From Alcaligenaceae bacterium (GTDB lineage: Bacteria > Pseudomonadota > Gammaproteobacteria > Burkholderiales > Burkholderiaceae_B), in assembly GCA_013416455.1 (NCBI GenBank), contig JACCES010000010.1, positions 105,763 through 169,762 on the forward strand: 64,000 nucleotides of DNA, read 5' to 3'. Both the position numbers and the translations under genes were made by a program. Of the stretch, positions 34,371 through 42,731 are shown piece after piece. The first letter of the stretch is position 1. Every line of letters starts with the position of its first letter. The notes below the pieces were generated by a model. The model was not told where the DNA came from, searched no databases, and saw only the letters and a list, made by a program, of their open reading frames with translations.

Positions 34371-34660
34371 GGGCGGCTGCAGGCGGCTCCGATTCGCCAG
34401 GCAGGGGTTCATCTTGCGGTGCGGCATCTGTCCACCTCGGCGCTTGCAAGCGCCTCGGATTCACTAGGCGTAGCACAGTCCGCAGTGGACTGTGCTACGT
34501 CCGAGTTCATCCACCTCGGCGCCTGCAGGCGGCTCCGATTCGCTAGGCAGGGGTTCATCTTGCGGTGCGGCATCTCTCCACCTCGGCGCTTGCAAGCGCC
34601 TCGGATTCGCCAGGCACATGACAGTCCGCAGGGACTGTCATGTGTCCTGGCTCATCCAAG
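34371..34660. repeat. Tandem two-hairpin repeat cluster (two 146-base periods)
   Basis: Two copies of a 146-base unit lie head to tail (for example CGCTTGCAAGCG at 34441 and again at 34587). Each period holds two sub-units. A sub-unit has a short palindrome (GGCGCTTGCAAGCGCC or CGCCTGCAGGCG), a conserved linker TCGGATTCGCCAGGC, then a second hairpin. In two sub-units the second hairpin is a 13 bp stem (34469-34481/34487-34499 and 34615-34627/34632-34644) with different arms but the same GCAG loop. The other two sub-units carry a different insert. The pattern suggests a structured RNA or a REP-like mobile repeat. The pirin stop codon lies in the tail of the last sub-unit. Related copies occur at 49076-49225. 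Confidence 0.85.
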
Positions 34661-35567
34661 GGGGTTGCGGGGAGTTGAGGCGGTGGGTGGCGCCCGGGAC
34701 CGGCGGGAAACGGGTCGAGCCCCGCTGCCAGTCCAGATAGGCCTGATCGATGTATTCGCGCGATGATGCAACGAAGTTCCACCACATGCTGATCGTGCCG
34801 CCGAAAGGCCGCCCGCCGATCAGCAGGCAGCGTCCGCCGGGAGGCAGGGACAGATTCAGGGTCTCGCCGCCCGGCGGCATATAGATGAAGGCGTCGGTTA
34901 TGGGGGCGTCGGCTTCCATATCTACATCATAGATACCCACCTCACCCTGGGTGGGCAGAATGCCGTATTCGAAATCGGTGCTCAGCGGCAGCTCGACCCT
35001 GCCTCCGCGAGGCGCGTGGAGATCCAGGCCCACCAGCGGCGAATACAGCCGCGTGGGCGCCTCATGCCCCTCGAAGCCGCCGGCCAGCAAAGTGAAGGTG
35101 ACGCCGTGACGCGACCACATCGGCAATTCGGGATAGTGATCGAAGGCTGGCGCCATGTCCGCATGTTCCGGCGGCAGGGCGATCCAGAGCTGGGCTCCGT
35201 GCAGCGAATGGCCGCCCAGCGAGTATTCGGTATGGGCGATGCCGTGCCCGGCCGTCATCAGATTCACCTGCCCCGGCCGGATGATCTGTTCGGAACCCAG
35301 GCTGTCGCGATGCAGGATTTCGCCTTCGATCATCCATGTGAAGGTCTGCAGACAGGTATGGGGATGCGCCTCGACGCGCATGCCGTCGCTGCGCGCGAGA
35401 TCGACCGGCCCCATATGATCCAGAAAGCACCAGGCGCCCACCATGCGCCGCTCGCGTGTCGGCAAGGCGCGGGCGACGGCGAAGCCTTCCCCCAGTTCGG
35501 CCCGCCGCAGCGCGATGCGCTGCATGGACCCGCCGCCTTCTTTGCCGTCTTGATCTTCCATCGTCAT
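34638..35567 (-). CDS. Pirin family protein
   Basis: Bicupin protein of 309 residues. Bacterial pirins bind iron and some have quercetinase activity or modulate central metabolism. The metal ligands are present at the expected spacing: H68 and H70 in EAHPHTCLQTFTWMIEGE, and H112 and E114 in GIAHTEYSLGG. The C-terminal cupin carries LLIGGRPFGGTISMWWNFVA, a pirin signature. The start at 35567 has GGGGAG 6 bases upstream; a second ATG 14 codons in (MQRIALRRAE) is also possible. The final residues (PPWMSQDT) are encoded by the edge of the repeat cluster, so the C-terminus may have been remodelled. LrgAB genes lie just upstream. Confidence 0.93.
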   Translation of the reverse strand: MTMEDQDGKEGGGSMQRIALRRAELGEGFAVARALPTRERRMVGAWCFLDHMGPVDLARSDGMRVEAHPHTCLQTFTWMIEGEILHRDSLGSEQIIRPGQVNLMTAGHGIAHTEYSLGGHSLHGAQLWIALPPEHADMAPAFDHYPELPMWSRHGVTFTLLAGGFEGHEAPTRLYSPLVGLDLHAPRGGRVELPLSTDFEYGILPTQGEVGIYDVDMEADAPITDAFIYMPPGGETLNLSLPPGGRCLLIGGRPFGGTISMWWNFVASSREYIDQAYLDWQRGSTRFPPVPGATHRLNSPQPPWMSQDT

Positions 35568-35594
35568 GTTTCGCTCCCCGATTTACAGAATTTG

Positions 35595-36305
35595 CTACAG
35601 GAAACCCGCAAGCTTCAGGCAGACGGGCACCAGCACCGCCGTCAGCAGACCGGCCAGCCCCATGGCCAAGCCGGCGAAAGCCCCCATTTCCTGGCCGCCC
35701 TGCAGGGCCCGCGCCGTGCCTATGCCGTGCGCCACCACGCCGAGCGTGAAACCGGCGATATGAGGTTCGCGGATGCGCATCAGGGCCAGCAGAGGCTGCG
35801 TGATCGCGCCGCCCAGTATGCCTGTCAGCATGACCAGGGCCGAAGTGAGCGATACCACGCCGCCCAGTTTTTCCGTGATCCCGATCGCAATGGGCATGGT
35901 CACCGACTTGGCCGCCATGGACAGCACGGTGGCATGCGATGCCCCCAGCAGCCACGCCACCAGCATGGCCGCCGCCACGGCCATTGCCGAACCCGCCAGC
36001 GCCCCGCCCAGCAGGCCGGCCCAGTCGCGCCGCAGGCGGCCAAGCTGGTGGTACAGCGGAATGGCCAGAGCAACCGTGGCAGGCCCCAGCAGTATATGGA
36101 TGTAGCGCCCGCCTTCGAAATAGGTGTCGTAGTCCACTCCCCCGGCGAGCAGCACGGCCACGAGAACGACCGTCGCCACCGCGACGGGGTGCAGCCACGG
36201 GCTGTTGCCCGCCCGCTTGTGGACGGCCAGCCCGAGCCGGTAGGCCAGCAGGGTGGCCAGCAGCCAGGTCAGGGGAAGGCTGGCGATATGCTGAATGACC
36301 GGCAT
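35595..36305 (-). CDS. LrgB/CidB family inner-membrane protein
   Basis: A 236-residue polytopic protein of the LrgB family. It is paired with a CidA/LrgA holin-like protein and implicated in murein hydrolase control, or in export of pyruvate or glycolate in other bacteria. Family landmarks include FEGGRYIHILLGPATVALA, SMAAKSVTMPIAIGITEKLG and FTLGVVAHGIGTARA. The start at 36305 is 8 bases after the LrgA stop; an upstream extension of 32 codons overlaps lrgA in another frame and was rejected. The pirin gene follows 27 bases downstream in the same orientation. Confidence 0.93.
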   Translation of the reverse strand: MPVIQHIASLPLTWLLATLLAYRLGLAVHKRAGNSPWLHPVAVATVVLVAVLLAGGVDYDTYFEGGRYIHILLGPATVALAIPLYHQLGRLRRDWAGLLGGALAGSAMAVAAAMLVAWLLGASHATVLSMAAKSVTMPIAIGITEKLGGVVSLTSALVMLTGILGGAITQPLLALMRIREPHIAGFTLGVVAHGIGTARALQGGQEMGAFAGLAMGLAGLLTAVLVPVCLKLAGFL

Positions 36306-36313
36306 GGCCCCGC

Positions 36314-36646
36314 TCACCGCTTCAGAAGCTTGACGGTGGCCGCGGTGGCCACGACGGAGGCCGCCGTACTGACGCCCAGCGCGGCGGCGATGGCGAGCCA
36401 TTCTTCGCCGATGCGTTCCAGATGCGCCATGATGCCCACGGCGGCCGGAATGAAGAACAGGCTCAGATGACGAAGGAAAGCGGTGGTGAACTTGTCCAGG
36501 CCTTCGTCTTCGCGCCCCCTGGCGACCAGGTACAGAAAGAGCAGCGCCATGCCGGCGACGGCGCCGGGAACGGGAATGGAAAGCATGAAGACAATGGCTT
36601 CACCGGCGATCTGGAACGCCAGAATCTTGATCAGGCCATCTATCAT
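36314..36646 (-). CDS. CidA/LrgA family holin-like protein
   Basis: A 110-residue protein with four membrane helices, typical of CidA/LrgA. LSIPVPGAVAGMALLFLYL matches the conserved second helix, and LRHLSLFFIPAAVGIMAH the third. The start at 36646 has AGGAGG about 6 bases upstream. The longer frame to 37039 runs through the MocR gene antisense and has no relevance. Together with the adjacent lrgB it forms the usual two-component membrane system. No LytTR or LysR-type regulator adjoins it; the neighbouring regulator is a MocR gene with its own terminator. Confidence 0.93.
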   Translation of the reverse strand: MIDGLIKILAFQIAGEAIVFMLSIPVPGAVAGMALLFLYLVARGREDEGLDKFTTAFLRHLSLFFIPAAVGIMAHLERIGEEWLAIAAALGVSTAASVVATAATVKLLKR

Positions 36647-36743
36647 CGCCCCTCCTGGAACATGAGCCGCCGGCCGGGAAGCCGGAATCGCGCCGCCTTG
36701 CGCAGCGCCATTGTAGCGACACACTGCCGCAAGCAAAGAGGAA

Positions 36744-36770
36744 CACCCGCCTTGTGGGGGGCGGCGGGTG
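36744..36770 (-). terminator. Hairpin downstream of the MocR gene
   Basis: GGCGGGTG (36763-36770) and CACCCGCC (36744-36751) form an 8 bp G+C-rich stem with an 11-base loop, 4 bases past the MocR stop. On the transcribed strand the tail is GTTCCTCTTTG, moderately T-rich. A plausible terminator separating the regulator gene from lrgAB. Confidence 0.6.
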
Positions 36771-36774
36771 CCTC

Positions 36775-38280
36775 TCAGCGCCCCCGGCGCGCCTCTTCCA
36801 GCAATGCGCGGAGGATCTCCCAGCTGCGCGGATGATCGATCATCGACACCGGCAGGCGCATCCACGAAGATGGCCGCTGTTCCGGCGAGAAAAGCACGCC
36901 CGGCGCGAACAGCACGCCCCGCGCGGCGGCCCGTCTTGCCAGCGCCTCGGTATCGACTCCGGTATCCACCCACATGAACATCCCCGCGCAAGGCTCGTGC
37001 TGCTGCACGCAGCCGAGTTCGGCCAGCAGGCCCATGCATTGGTTGCGTGCCTGGTCGACCCGCGCCCTCAGCCGCTGGATATGCCGCCGGTACTTGCCTT
37101 CCGCCAGCACGTGGTTGACCACCTGCTCCCCCAGTTCGGGCGTGGTGAGACCGCTCAGCAGCTTGGCGTCGGTCAGCCGGCGCACCAGAGGGGCGGAAGC
37201 GGCGATATAGCCCACCCGCAGGCTTGCCGCCAGCGTCTTGGAAAAGCCGCCCACGAGGATGACCCGGTTCAGGCGGTCCAGCGTGGCGAGCCGCAGAGGC
37301 ATGCCCGGATGGAAGTCGGCATAGGTATCGTCTTCCGCCAGCAGGAAATCATGGCGTTCGGCAATGCGCAGGACTTCGTGCGCCACCCCCGCCGACAAAG
37401 TGTGCCCCGTGGGGTTGTGCACCGCCGTGTTCAGAATGAAGAGCTTGGGCGCGTGGGCCTGCGCCAGATGTTCCAGTGCCCGCGTATCGGGGCCGTCGGC
37501 AAGCCGGGGCACACCGACAACGCGCACGCCATGGACCGCCAGCCGCCCGAAGATCAGAAACCAGCCGGGGTCCTCCACCAGCACGGCGTCGCCGGGCCGC
37601 AGCAGCGCGCGCGCGACCAGATCCAGACCCTGTGTGACCCCGGCCACGGTCATCAGGTTGTCATCGGGATGGGCGGGAATGTCCTGATTCTGCAACAGGG
37701 TAGCAAGACGCTGGCGCAGCCCCCGATGGCCCTGCGGGTCGCCATAGCCCAGCACGCCGCTGCCCAATGTCCGGCCCACCGTGCGCACCGCCGCACCCAC
37801 CATGTCCTGATCGAGCCAGTCGGCCGGCAGCAGCCCGGCATTGCCGGCCATGCTCTGCGTCCCGTCATTGCGGAACATGCTGCGCAGCAGGAAGGCGGTA
37901 TCAAAGGCGCCATCCGGACCCGTCTCGGGATGGACCGCCCAGGGCGGCGCCATGAAGGTGGAGGGCGGCGAAACGTAGAACCCCGACCCCTTGCGCGGCT
38001 GGATCAGGCCCTGGGCGGCCAGCTTGTCATAAGCCTGCACGACAGTATGGCGGCTCAGGCCCGCATCCTGTGCCATGGCCCGGACCGAAGGCAGGCGCAT
38101 GCCCGAACGCAAACCGTGGTTGCGTATCTGCGCGGCAATGTATTCCGCCAGCTGGTCCACCAGCGAGGCACCCGCCTGGCGCAGCGGAGCCCAGCCGCGA
38201 GCGAAGCCGCCGGCCGCGCCGGGGTCCGGAAAGCGCGCCGGACACTCGGTTTCATTGTGGGAAAGTGTCATGGTAGTCAT
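36775..38280 (-). CDS. MocR-type regulator (GntR DNA-binding domain fused to aminotransferase-like domain)
   Basis: A 501-residue PLP-dependent transcription factor. Residues 35-105 form a GntR winged helix (GMRLPSVRAMAQDAGLSRHT, then RKGSGFYV). The rest is a fold-type I aminotransferase domain with HNPTG at 288-292, AEDDTYADF at 315-323 and the PLP lysine K348 in VGGFSKTLAAS. It faces a LysE-type exporter gene with about 100 bases between the starts. This is the classical MocR arrangement in which the regulator senses an amino compound and controls the neighbouring transporter. The start at 38280 is the first ATG; a second ATG 3 codons later is possible. Confidence 0.94.
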   Translation of the reverse strand: MTTMTLSHNETECPARFPDPGAAGGFARGWAPLRQAGASLVDQLAEYIAAQIRNHGLRSGMRLPSVRAMAQDAGLSRHTVVQAYDKLAAQGLIQPRKGSGFYVSPPSTFMAPPWAVHPETGPDGAFDTAFLLRSMFRNDGTQSMAGNAGLLPADWLDQDMVGAAVRTVGRTLGSGVLGYGDPQGHRGLRQRLATLLQNQDIPAHPDDNLMTVAGVTQGLDLVARALLRPGDAVLVEDPGWFLIFGRLAVHGVRVVGVPRLADGPDTRALEHLAQAHAPKLFILNTAVHNPTGHTLSAGVAHEVLRIAERHDFLLAEDDTYADFHPGMPLRLATLDRLNRVILVGGFSKTLAASLRVGYIAASAPLVRRLTDAKLLSGLTTPELGEQVVNHVLAEGKYRRHIQRLRARVDQARNQCMGLLAELGCVQQHEPCAGMFMWVDTGVDTEALARRAAARGVLFAPGVLFSPEQRPSSWMRLPVSMIDHPRSWEILRALLEEARRGR

Positions 38281-38313
38281 ACCAGGCCAGTTTTGATTTC
38301 TATCCGCTTAAGT

Positions 38314-38323
38314 GTACCGGTAC
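38314..38323. promoter_or_regulatory. GTACCGGTAC palindrome between MocR and LysE genes
   Basis: A 10-base perfect palindrome in the divergent intergenic region. A related CCGGCACT occurs at about 38357, so a repeated CCGG(T/C)ACT element may be the MocR binding signal. The assignment is by position only. Confidence 0.4.
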
Positions 38324-38381
38324 TGTATTGATTATTTTCAGTAGTATGCCACTGAACCGGCACTCACATCCAGACATCCGC

Positions 38382-38987
38382 ATGAACACCCATATATGGT
38401 TCCCCCTCGCAGTCTTCGTTTTCGTGAATTCCATCACGCCCGGGCCCAACAATGTCATGCTGACGGCCGCCGGCGCAAACTTCGGCTACCGGCGCTGCCT
38501 GCCCCACATGATGGGCATCACCGCCGGCGGCGCCATCATGGTGCTGCTGGTGGGAACGGGGCTGGGCACGGTATTCGACAGAGTGCCCGGGGCCTATGCG
38601 GCACTCAAATACGCGGGGGCCGCCTATCTGATCCATCTGGCCTGGCGGATCGCCCGTGCGCAGGGTGGCCAGAACGGGCCGGCCCGCGGCCGGCCTTTCA
38701 CTTTCTGGGAAGCCGCCGCCTTCCAGTGGGTCAACCCCAAGGCGTGGATCATGGTGGTGGGCATGATCGCGGCCTACATGCCGCAAAGCTATGCCGCGCA
38801 CGACCTGCTGCTGGCCGCACTGGTATTGGCCGTCGTAAACTACCCGAGCGTCAGTTGCTGGACGCTCTTCGGCAGCGCCGTGGGCAGGATGCTGCGCGGG
38901 CCCCGCGCCCTGCGGTGCTTCAATGCCGCCATGGCGCTGCTGCTGGTGCTGTCGCTCTATCCCATCCTTATGGATCACGTGGTCTAG
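38382..38987 (+). CDS. LysE/RhtB family amino-acid exporter
   Basis: Inner-membrane exporter of 201 residues. The N-terminal signature FVFVNSITPGPNNVMLTAAG with GANFGYRR just after it is diagnostic of LysE/RhtB transporters. FQWVNPKAWIMVVGMIAAY is the conserved second-half motif. Five to six hydrophobic segments are evident. The start at 38382 gives the usual short N-terminus; an 18-codon upstream extension crosses the promoter. It is probably controlled by the divergent MocR protein and exports an amino acid or related amine. The substrate is unknown. Confidence 0.93.
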   Translation: MNTHIWFPLAVFVFVNSITPGPNNVMLTAAGANFGYRRCLPHMMGITAGGAIMVLLVGTGLGTVFDRVPGAYAALKYAGAAYLIHLAWRIARAQGGQNGPARGRPFTFWEAAAFQWVNPKAWIMVVGMIAAYMPQSYAAHDLLLAALVLAVVNYPSVSCWTLFGSAVGRMLRGPRALRCFNAAMALLLVLSLYPILMDHVV

Positions 38988-39180
38988 AACTTCCACGCAT
39001 TCCGTCAACCATCGATTTCCCTTGGATACGCCGCATCGATTCTGAAAGAGAATAGGTCGCAAGGTTTAAAGTATTGGATTGAATAAATTCTTGTGAAGAT
39101 AATGACAGCGGATCGGCATCATCCATTCTTCCAAGAAATAAATCCTGTCATCCGGTCCACATCAAAAAGGGGGAAACAAT

Positions 39181-40179
39181 ATGAAACGCCTGCTGGGCAG
39201 TATCGTCGCCACCCTGGGGCTCATAGCCGCCGGTTCAGCGACTGCACAAACCAAATACGAACTTTCCATTTCCACCTATCTTCCGCCGTCTTATGAATAC
39301 ATCTACAAGCCGCTGGAAAACTTCGCAAAACGCGCAGAAGAAAAAAGCGAGGGCCGCCTCAAGATCAACATATTCCATTCGGGCCAGCTTTTCGACGGCT
39401 ACGAAGAACTCGCCGCCATCAACCGGGGCGATATCGACATCACCAACCTTACCGGTTCGTACGCGGGCGGCAGCATTCCCGCATTCAACATCTTCACCCT
39501 GCCCTTCCTGTTGAACGACATGGCCCACCTGCGCCGCTCGCTGGACAACGGCCTGCTGGACCTGGGCATCCGCAAGCAGATGGCGGACGACCACAACGCC
39601 GTCATCCTCGGGGCGGCGCCCTTCGATCCCTACGAACTGTATTCGCGCGAAAAACCGGTGCTCAAGGCCGACGACTTCAAGGGCATGGTCTGGGCCACCA
39701 CCAGCGCCACGGACGCCCGGGCCGTCCAGCTCCTGGGAGGCTCGCCAACCGGCATGTCCTCGTCCGAGCTGTACCTGTCGTTCGACCGCGGCGTCATCAA
39801 CGGGACACCCCGGCCGCTGATCACCGGCATGGGCCGCAGCCTGTACGAAGTCGTGAAGCACCTGTCGCTGGTCAACCTGGCGGTGGACATGTCCATTCTC
39901 ACGATAAACAAGGGCAAGTTCGACTCGCTGCCCCCCGACCTCCAGGAAATTCTCATGGAAAGCGCCAAAGAGCGCGATGCGGAACAGTTCCGCATGGTGG
40001 AAGAGTACGTGAATGTCGCCCTCAAGACCTTCGAAGAAAAAGGCATGACGGTCCAGCGCATCTCCCCGGAAGACCGGGAAGACATGAAGAACAAGACGTC
40101 CAAGGCCATCGACGAATGGGCCGCGCAGATTCCCAATGGCCAGGATTACCTGAAGATCGTCGCCGACACCGCCCAGTAG
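39181..40179 (+). CDS. TRAP transporter solute receptor, DctP family
   Basis: Periplasmic receptor of a TRAP uptake system, 332 residues. A signal peptide ends near residue 22 (IAAGSATAQ). YIYKPLENFAKRAEEKSEGR and FHSGQLFDGYEELAAINRGD are DctP landmarks, and GMVWATTSATDARAVQLLGG carries the conserved region around the carboxylate-binding arginine R181. A GGGGGAA ribosome-binding site precedes the ATG. It heads an operon with a cysteine hydrolase, the two TRAP membrane subunits and a LysR regulator. The upstream 190 bases are AT-rich and likely contain the promoter. Confidence 0.93.
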   Translation: MKRLLGSIVATLGLIAAGSATAQTKYELSISTYLPPSYEYIYKPLENFAKRAEEKSEGRLKINIFHSGQLFDGYEELAAINRGDIDITNLTGSYAGGSIPAFNIFTLPFLLNDMAHLRRSLDNGLLDLGIRKQMADDHNAVILGAAPFDPYELYSREKPVLKADDFKGMVWATTSATDARAVQLLGGSPTGMSSSELYLSFDRGVINGTPRPLITGMGRSLYEVVKHLSLVNLAVDMSILTINKGKFDSLPPDLQEILMESAKERDAEQFRMVEEYVNVALKTFEEKGMTVQRISPEDREDMKNKTSKAIDEWAAQIPNGQDYLKIVADTAQ

Positions 40180-40247
40180 AGCCGCCGTTTTTTTCATGAC
40201 GCGGCCGCCCGCCGGCCGCGTCCGGCCCTTCCTCACTCAGGACGAAC

Positions 40248-40871
40248 ATGAAAATCGACAGTGCAAACACTGCGGGCGGCTTCTACGGTTCACTGGAGTT
40301 CGGCTCCCGCCCCGCCCTGCTCATCATTGATTTCCAGCGCGGCTTCACCGAAGCCGGCCTGACCCCGCTGGCGGCGGATTGCGGCACCGCCATCGCCGCG
40401 CTCAACCGCCTCATCGCCGCCTATCGCGGCAAGGGTCCCATCTTCCATACGGTCGTCGCCTACCGCAATCCCGTCATCGAAGCCGGCCCCTTCCTCAAGA
40501 AATGCGGGTCCCTGGTCACGCTCATCGACGGCAGTCCGCCCTGTGAAATCGACCCGCGCATCGACTTCGTCGAAGGCGAAGACCTCGTGATCCGGAAGAC
40601 CCAGGCCTCTGCCTTCCATGGCACGCATCTGAACAGTCTCCTGAGCGCCCACGGCTGCGACACCCTGATCGTGACGGGCTGTACGACCAGCGGCTGCGTT
40701 CGCGCCAGCGCGGTGGATGCCATGCAGAACGGCTATGCGCCCTTCGTGGTGTCGGACTGCGTCAGCGACCGCTCCCGCGAACAGCACGAAAGCAATCTCA
40801 TCGACCTGCAATCCAAATACGCGCAGGTGTGCGGCTCCGAAGCGCTCATCGCGCTCCTGAGCCGCGCCTGA
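40248..40871 (+). CDS. Isochorismatase-family cysteine hydrolase (N-carbamoylsarcosine/maleamate amidase-like)
   Basis: Cytoplasmic amidohydrolase of 207 residues. The catalytic triad of the family is intact: D28 in LLIIDFQRGF, K117 in VIRKTQASAF and C150 in CTTSGCVRASAVDAM. The motif spacing and FHGTHLNSLLSAHGCDTLIV favour the N-carbamoylsarcosine amidase/maleamate amidase branch over isochorismatase proper. It sits between the TRAP receptor and the small TRAP permease gene, an unusual position implying that it processes the imported compound, likely an amide or carbamoyl acid. The substrate is inferred only from context. Confidence 0.9.
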   Translation: MKIDSANTAGGFYGSLEFGSRPALLIIDFQRGFTEAGLTPLAADCGTAIAALNRLIAAYRGKGPIFHTVVAYRNPVIEAGPFLKKCGSLVTLIDGSPPCEIDPRIDFVEGEDLVIRKTQASAFHGTHLNSLLSAHGCDTLIVTGCTTSGCVRASAVDAMQNGYAPFVVSDCVSDRSREQHESNLIDLQSKYAQVCGSEALIALLSRA

Positions 40872-40940
40872 CACCACCGGCCGGCGGCCGCTCGCCGCGG
40901 CGCCGGGCGCACATCGTGCTTCTGATCAATGGAGTCCGGG

Positions 40941-41438
40941 ATGAAACTGTCTCAACTGCCCGTGGTTCTTGGACGCATCGCAATCATCATTGCCGAGGTC
41001 CTGCTCGTCATTCTTACCGCCATCACCGTGTACAGCGTGGTCGCACGGTATCTGTTCAACGCCCCCAGCCTGTATGCCGTGGAAGTCAGCGCGTATCTGC
41101 TCGTGGCCATCACCTGGCTGTCGGCCGGCTGGGTTCACCATGAAAGAAGGCACGTCAACGTCGAATTCGCCGAGGCGAAGTTCCGCGGTCACTGGAAGCG
41201 GCTCGCCCACTGGATCAGCCAGGCATCAGTGCTGCTGTTCTCCGTCGTGCTGGTATGGGCGGGCACCAACATCGTGCAGACCGCGTTCGAAAAAGGCTAC
41301 AAATCGTCGTCCCTGCTCAGAACGCCGCTCTGGATACCCTACAGCCTGCTGCCCATCGGCGCCGCCATTCTCGCATTGATCGCCCTGACCCGATTCCGCT
41401 CCACAGCAGCGAAAACCACCCAAAAAGGGGACGAATAA
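40941..41438 (+). CDS. TRAP transporter small permease, DctQ family
   Basis: A 165-residue inner-membrane protein with four helices. ITVYSVVARYLFNAPSLYAVE is the DctQ hallmark, and LVAITWLSAGWVHHERRHVN with the following VEF completes it. The start at 40941 has GGAG 6 bases upstream; the ATG 4 codons earlier lacks one. It ends directly at the GTG start of the large subunit (no gap). With DctM it forms the membrane part of the TRAP importer driven by a sodium or proton gradient. Confidence 0.93.
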   Translation: MKLSQLPVVLGRIAIIIAEVLLVILTAITVYSVVARYLFNAPSLYAVEVSAYLLVAITWLSAGWVHHERRHVNVEFAEAKFRGHWKRLAHWISQASVLLFSVVLVWAGTNIVQTAFEKGYKSSSLLRTPLWIPYSLLPIGAAILALIALTRFRSTAAKTTQKGDE

Positions 41439-42728
41439 GTGGACGCCACGCTCATCTTCACCCTCATCCTGCTGCTATTCGCCTTTCTCATGGCGGTCGG
41501 GGCTCCCATCTTCGCCGCCCTGGGCGTCGCCAGCCTGGTAGGCATGTTTCTGCAGGGGGGCATGAACGCGCTCAACGTGATTCCGTCCATTCTGCATCGC
41601 GGGCTGGCCAGCTACACCCTGATCTGCATCCCCCTTTTCATTCTGATGGGCGAAGTCATGGCCCGGACCAGCATAGGCGGGAAGCTCTATCATCTGTTCT
41701 ACGTATGGCTGCACCGTCTGCCGGGCGGCTTGTCCATCGCCAGCGTGGGCAGTTCGGCGGTCTTCGGCGCCATGAGCGGTGTGAGCGTGGCGGGAGCGGC
41801 CACCATCGGGCGGTTCGCCATCCCCGAAATGCTGAAGCGTGGCTATGACCCCGGCCTGGCTGGCGGTTCCGTGGCGGCCGCCGGTTCGCTGGCGCTGCTG
41901 ATCCCGCCCAGCATCGGCTTCGTGCTGTACGGCGAAATGGCCGACCAGTCCATCGGCAAGCTCTTCACGGCCGCGATTCTTCCGGGTCTGCTGCTTACCG
42001 GCCTGATGATGCTCTATCTGTACATTGTCGTGAAGCTGCGGCCCCACATGGCGCCCCGAGGCCAGGAAAAGATCTCGGCGCGGGAACGCTGGTCGGCCCT
42101 GCGGCACGTCTGGCCGGCCTGCCTGATGATACTCGCCGTGCTGGGCACCATCTATTTCGGCATCGCCACCCCCACCGAAGCGGCCGGCGTCGGCGCCTTC
42201 GCCGCCTTCGCCATCGCGGCCGGCCGGCGTGAGCTCAGCGTCAGGCTGGCCATCGACATACTGCGCTCCACCATCGTCACCAGCGGCATGATCCTGCTGA
42301 TCCTGGCGTCCGCTCTGCTGTTCGGATACATCATGACGCGGCTGATGATCCCGCAGAAGATCGTAGGGCTGGTGGGCGAACTGCAGCAGCCGGGCTGGGT
42401 CATCCTGTGCGCGACCATGCTGTTTCTCATTGTGATCGGCATGTTCCTGGACATCGTATCGGTCATCCTGATCACCACCCCCATCCTGCTGCCCATCATC
42501 GTGGCGGCCGGCTATGACCCGATCTGGTTCGGCGTGGTGATGATCATCGCCTGCGAAATGGCGGTCATCACGCCGCCGGTGGGCCTGAATCTATACGTCA
42601 TCAAAGGCATCGCGCCCGAGATCAGCCTGGCCGACATCATACGGGGGGCGCTGCCATTCGTGCTGGTGGAACTGCTGTGCATCATCATCATCACCTTGTT
42701 CCCCTCGATCGTGATGGCGCTCGTCTGA
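41439..42728 (+). CDS. TRAP transporter large permease, DctM family, GTG start
   Basis: A 429-residue membrane subunit with about 12 hydrophobic segments. FLMAVGAPIFAALGVASLVG, GAMSGVSVAGAATIGRFAIP and AAAGSLALLIPPSIGFVLYG match DctM landmarks. The GTG at 41439 follows the DctQ stop without a base between, and no ATG gives this N-terminus. The LysR gene begins 3 bases after its stop, so regulator and transporter are probably on one message. Confidence 0.94.
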   Translation: MDATLIFTLILLLFAFLMAVGAPIFAALGVASLVGMFLQGGMNALNVIPSILHRGLASYTLICIPLFILMGEVMARTSIGGKLYHLFYVWLHRLPGGLSIASVGSSAVFGAMSGVSVAGAATIGRFAIPEMLKRGYDPGLAGGSVAAAGSLALLIPPSIGFVLYGEMADQSIGKLFTAAILPGLLLTGLMMLYLYIVVKLRPHMAPRGQEKISARERWSALRHVWPACLMILAVLGTIYFGIATPTEAAGVGAFAAFAIAAGRRELSVRLAIDILRSTIVTSGMILLILASALLFGYIMTRLMIPQKIVGLVGELQQPGWVILCATMLFLIVIGMFLDIVSVILITTPILLPIIVAAGYDPIWFGVVMIIACEMAVITPPVGLNLYVIKGIAPEISLADIIRGALPFVLVELLCIIIITLFPSIVMALV

Positions 42729-42731
42729 ACG

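Noticed and set aside
34371..34660. CRISPR array or integron attC cassette array
   Set aside because: The repeated units contain internal hairpins with covarying arms, the spacing is not spacer-like, and no cas or integrase genes are nearby.
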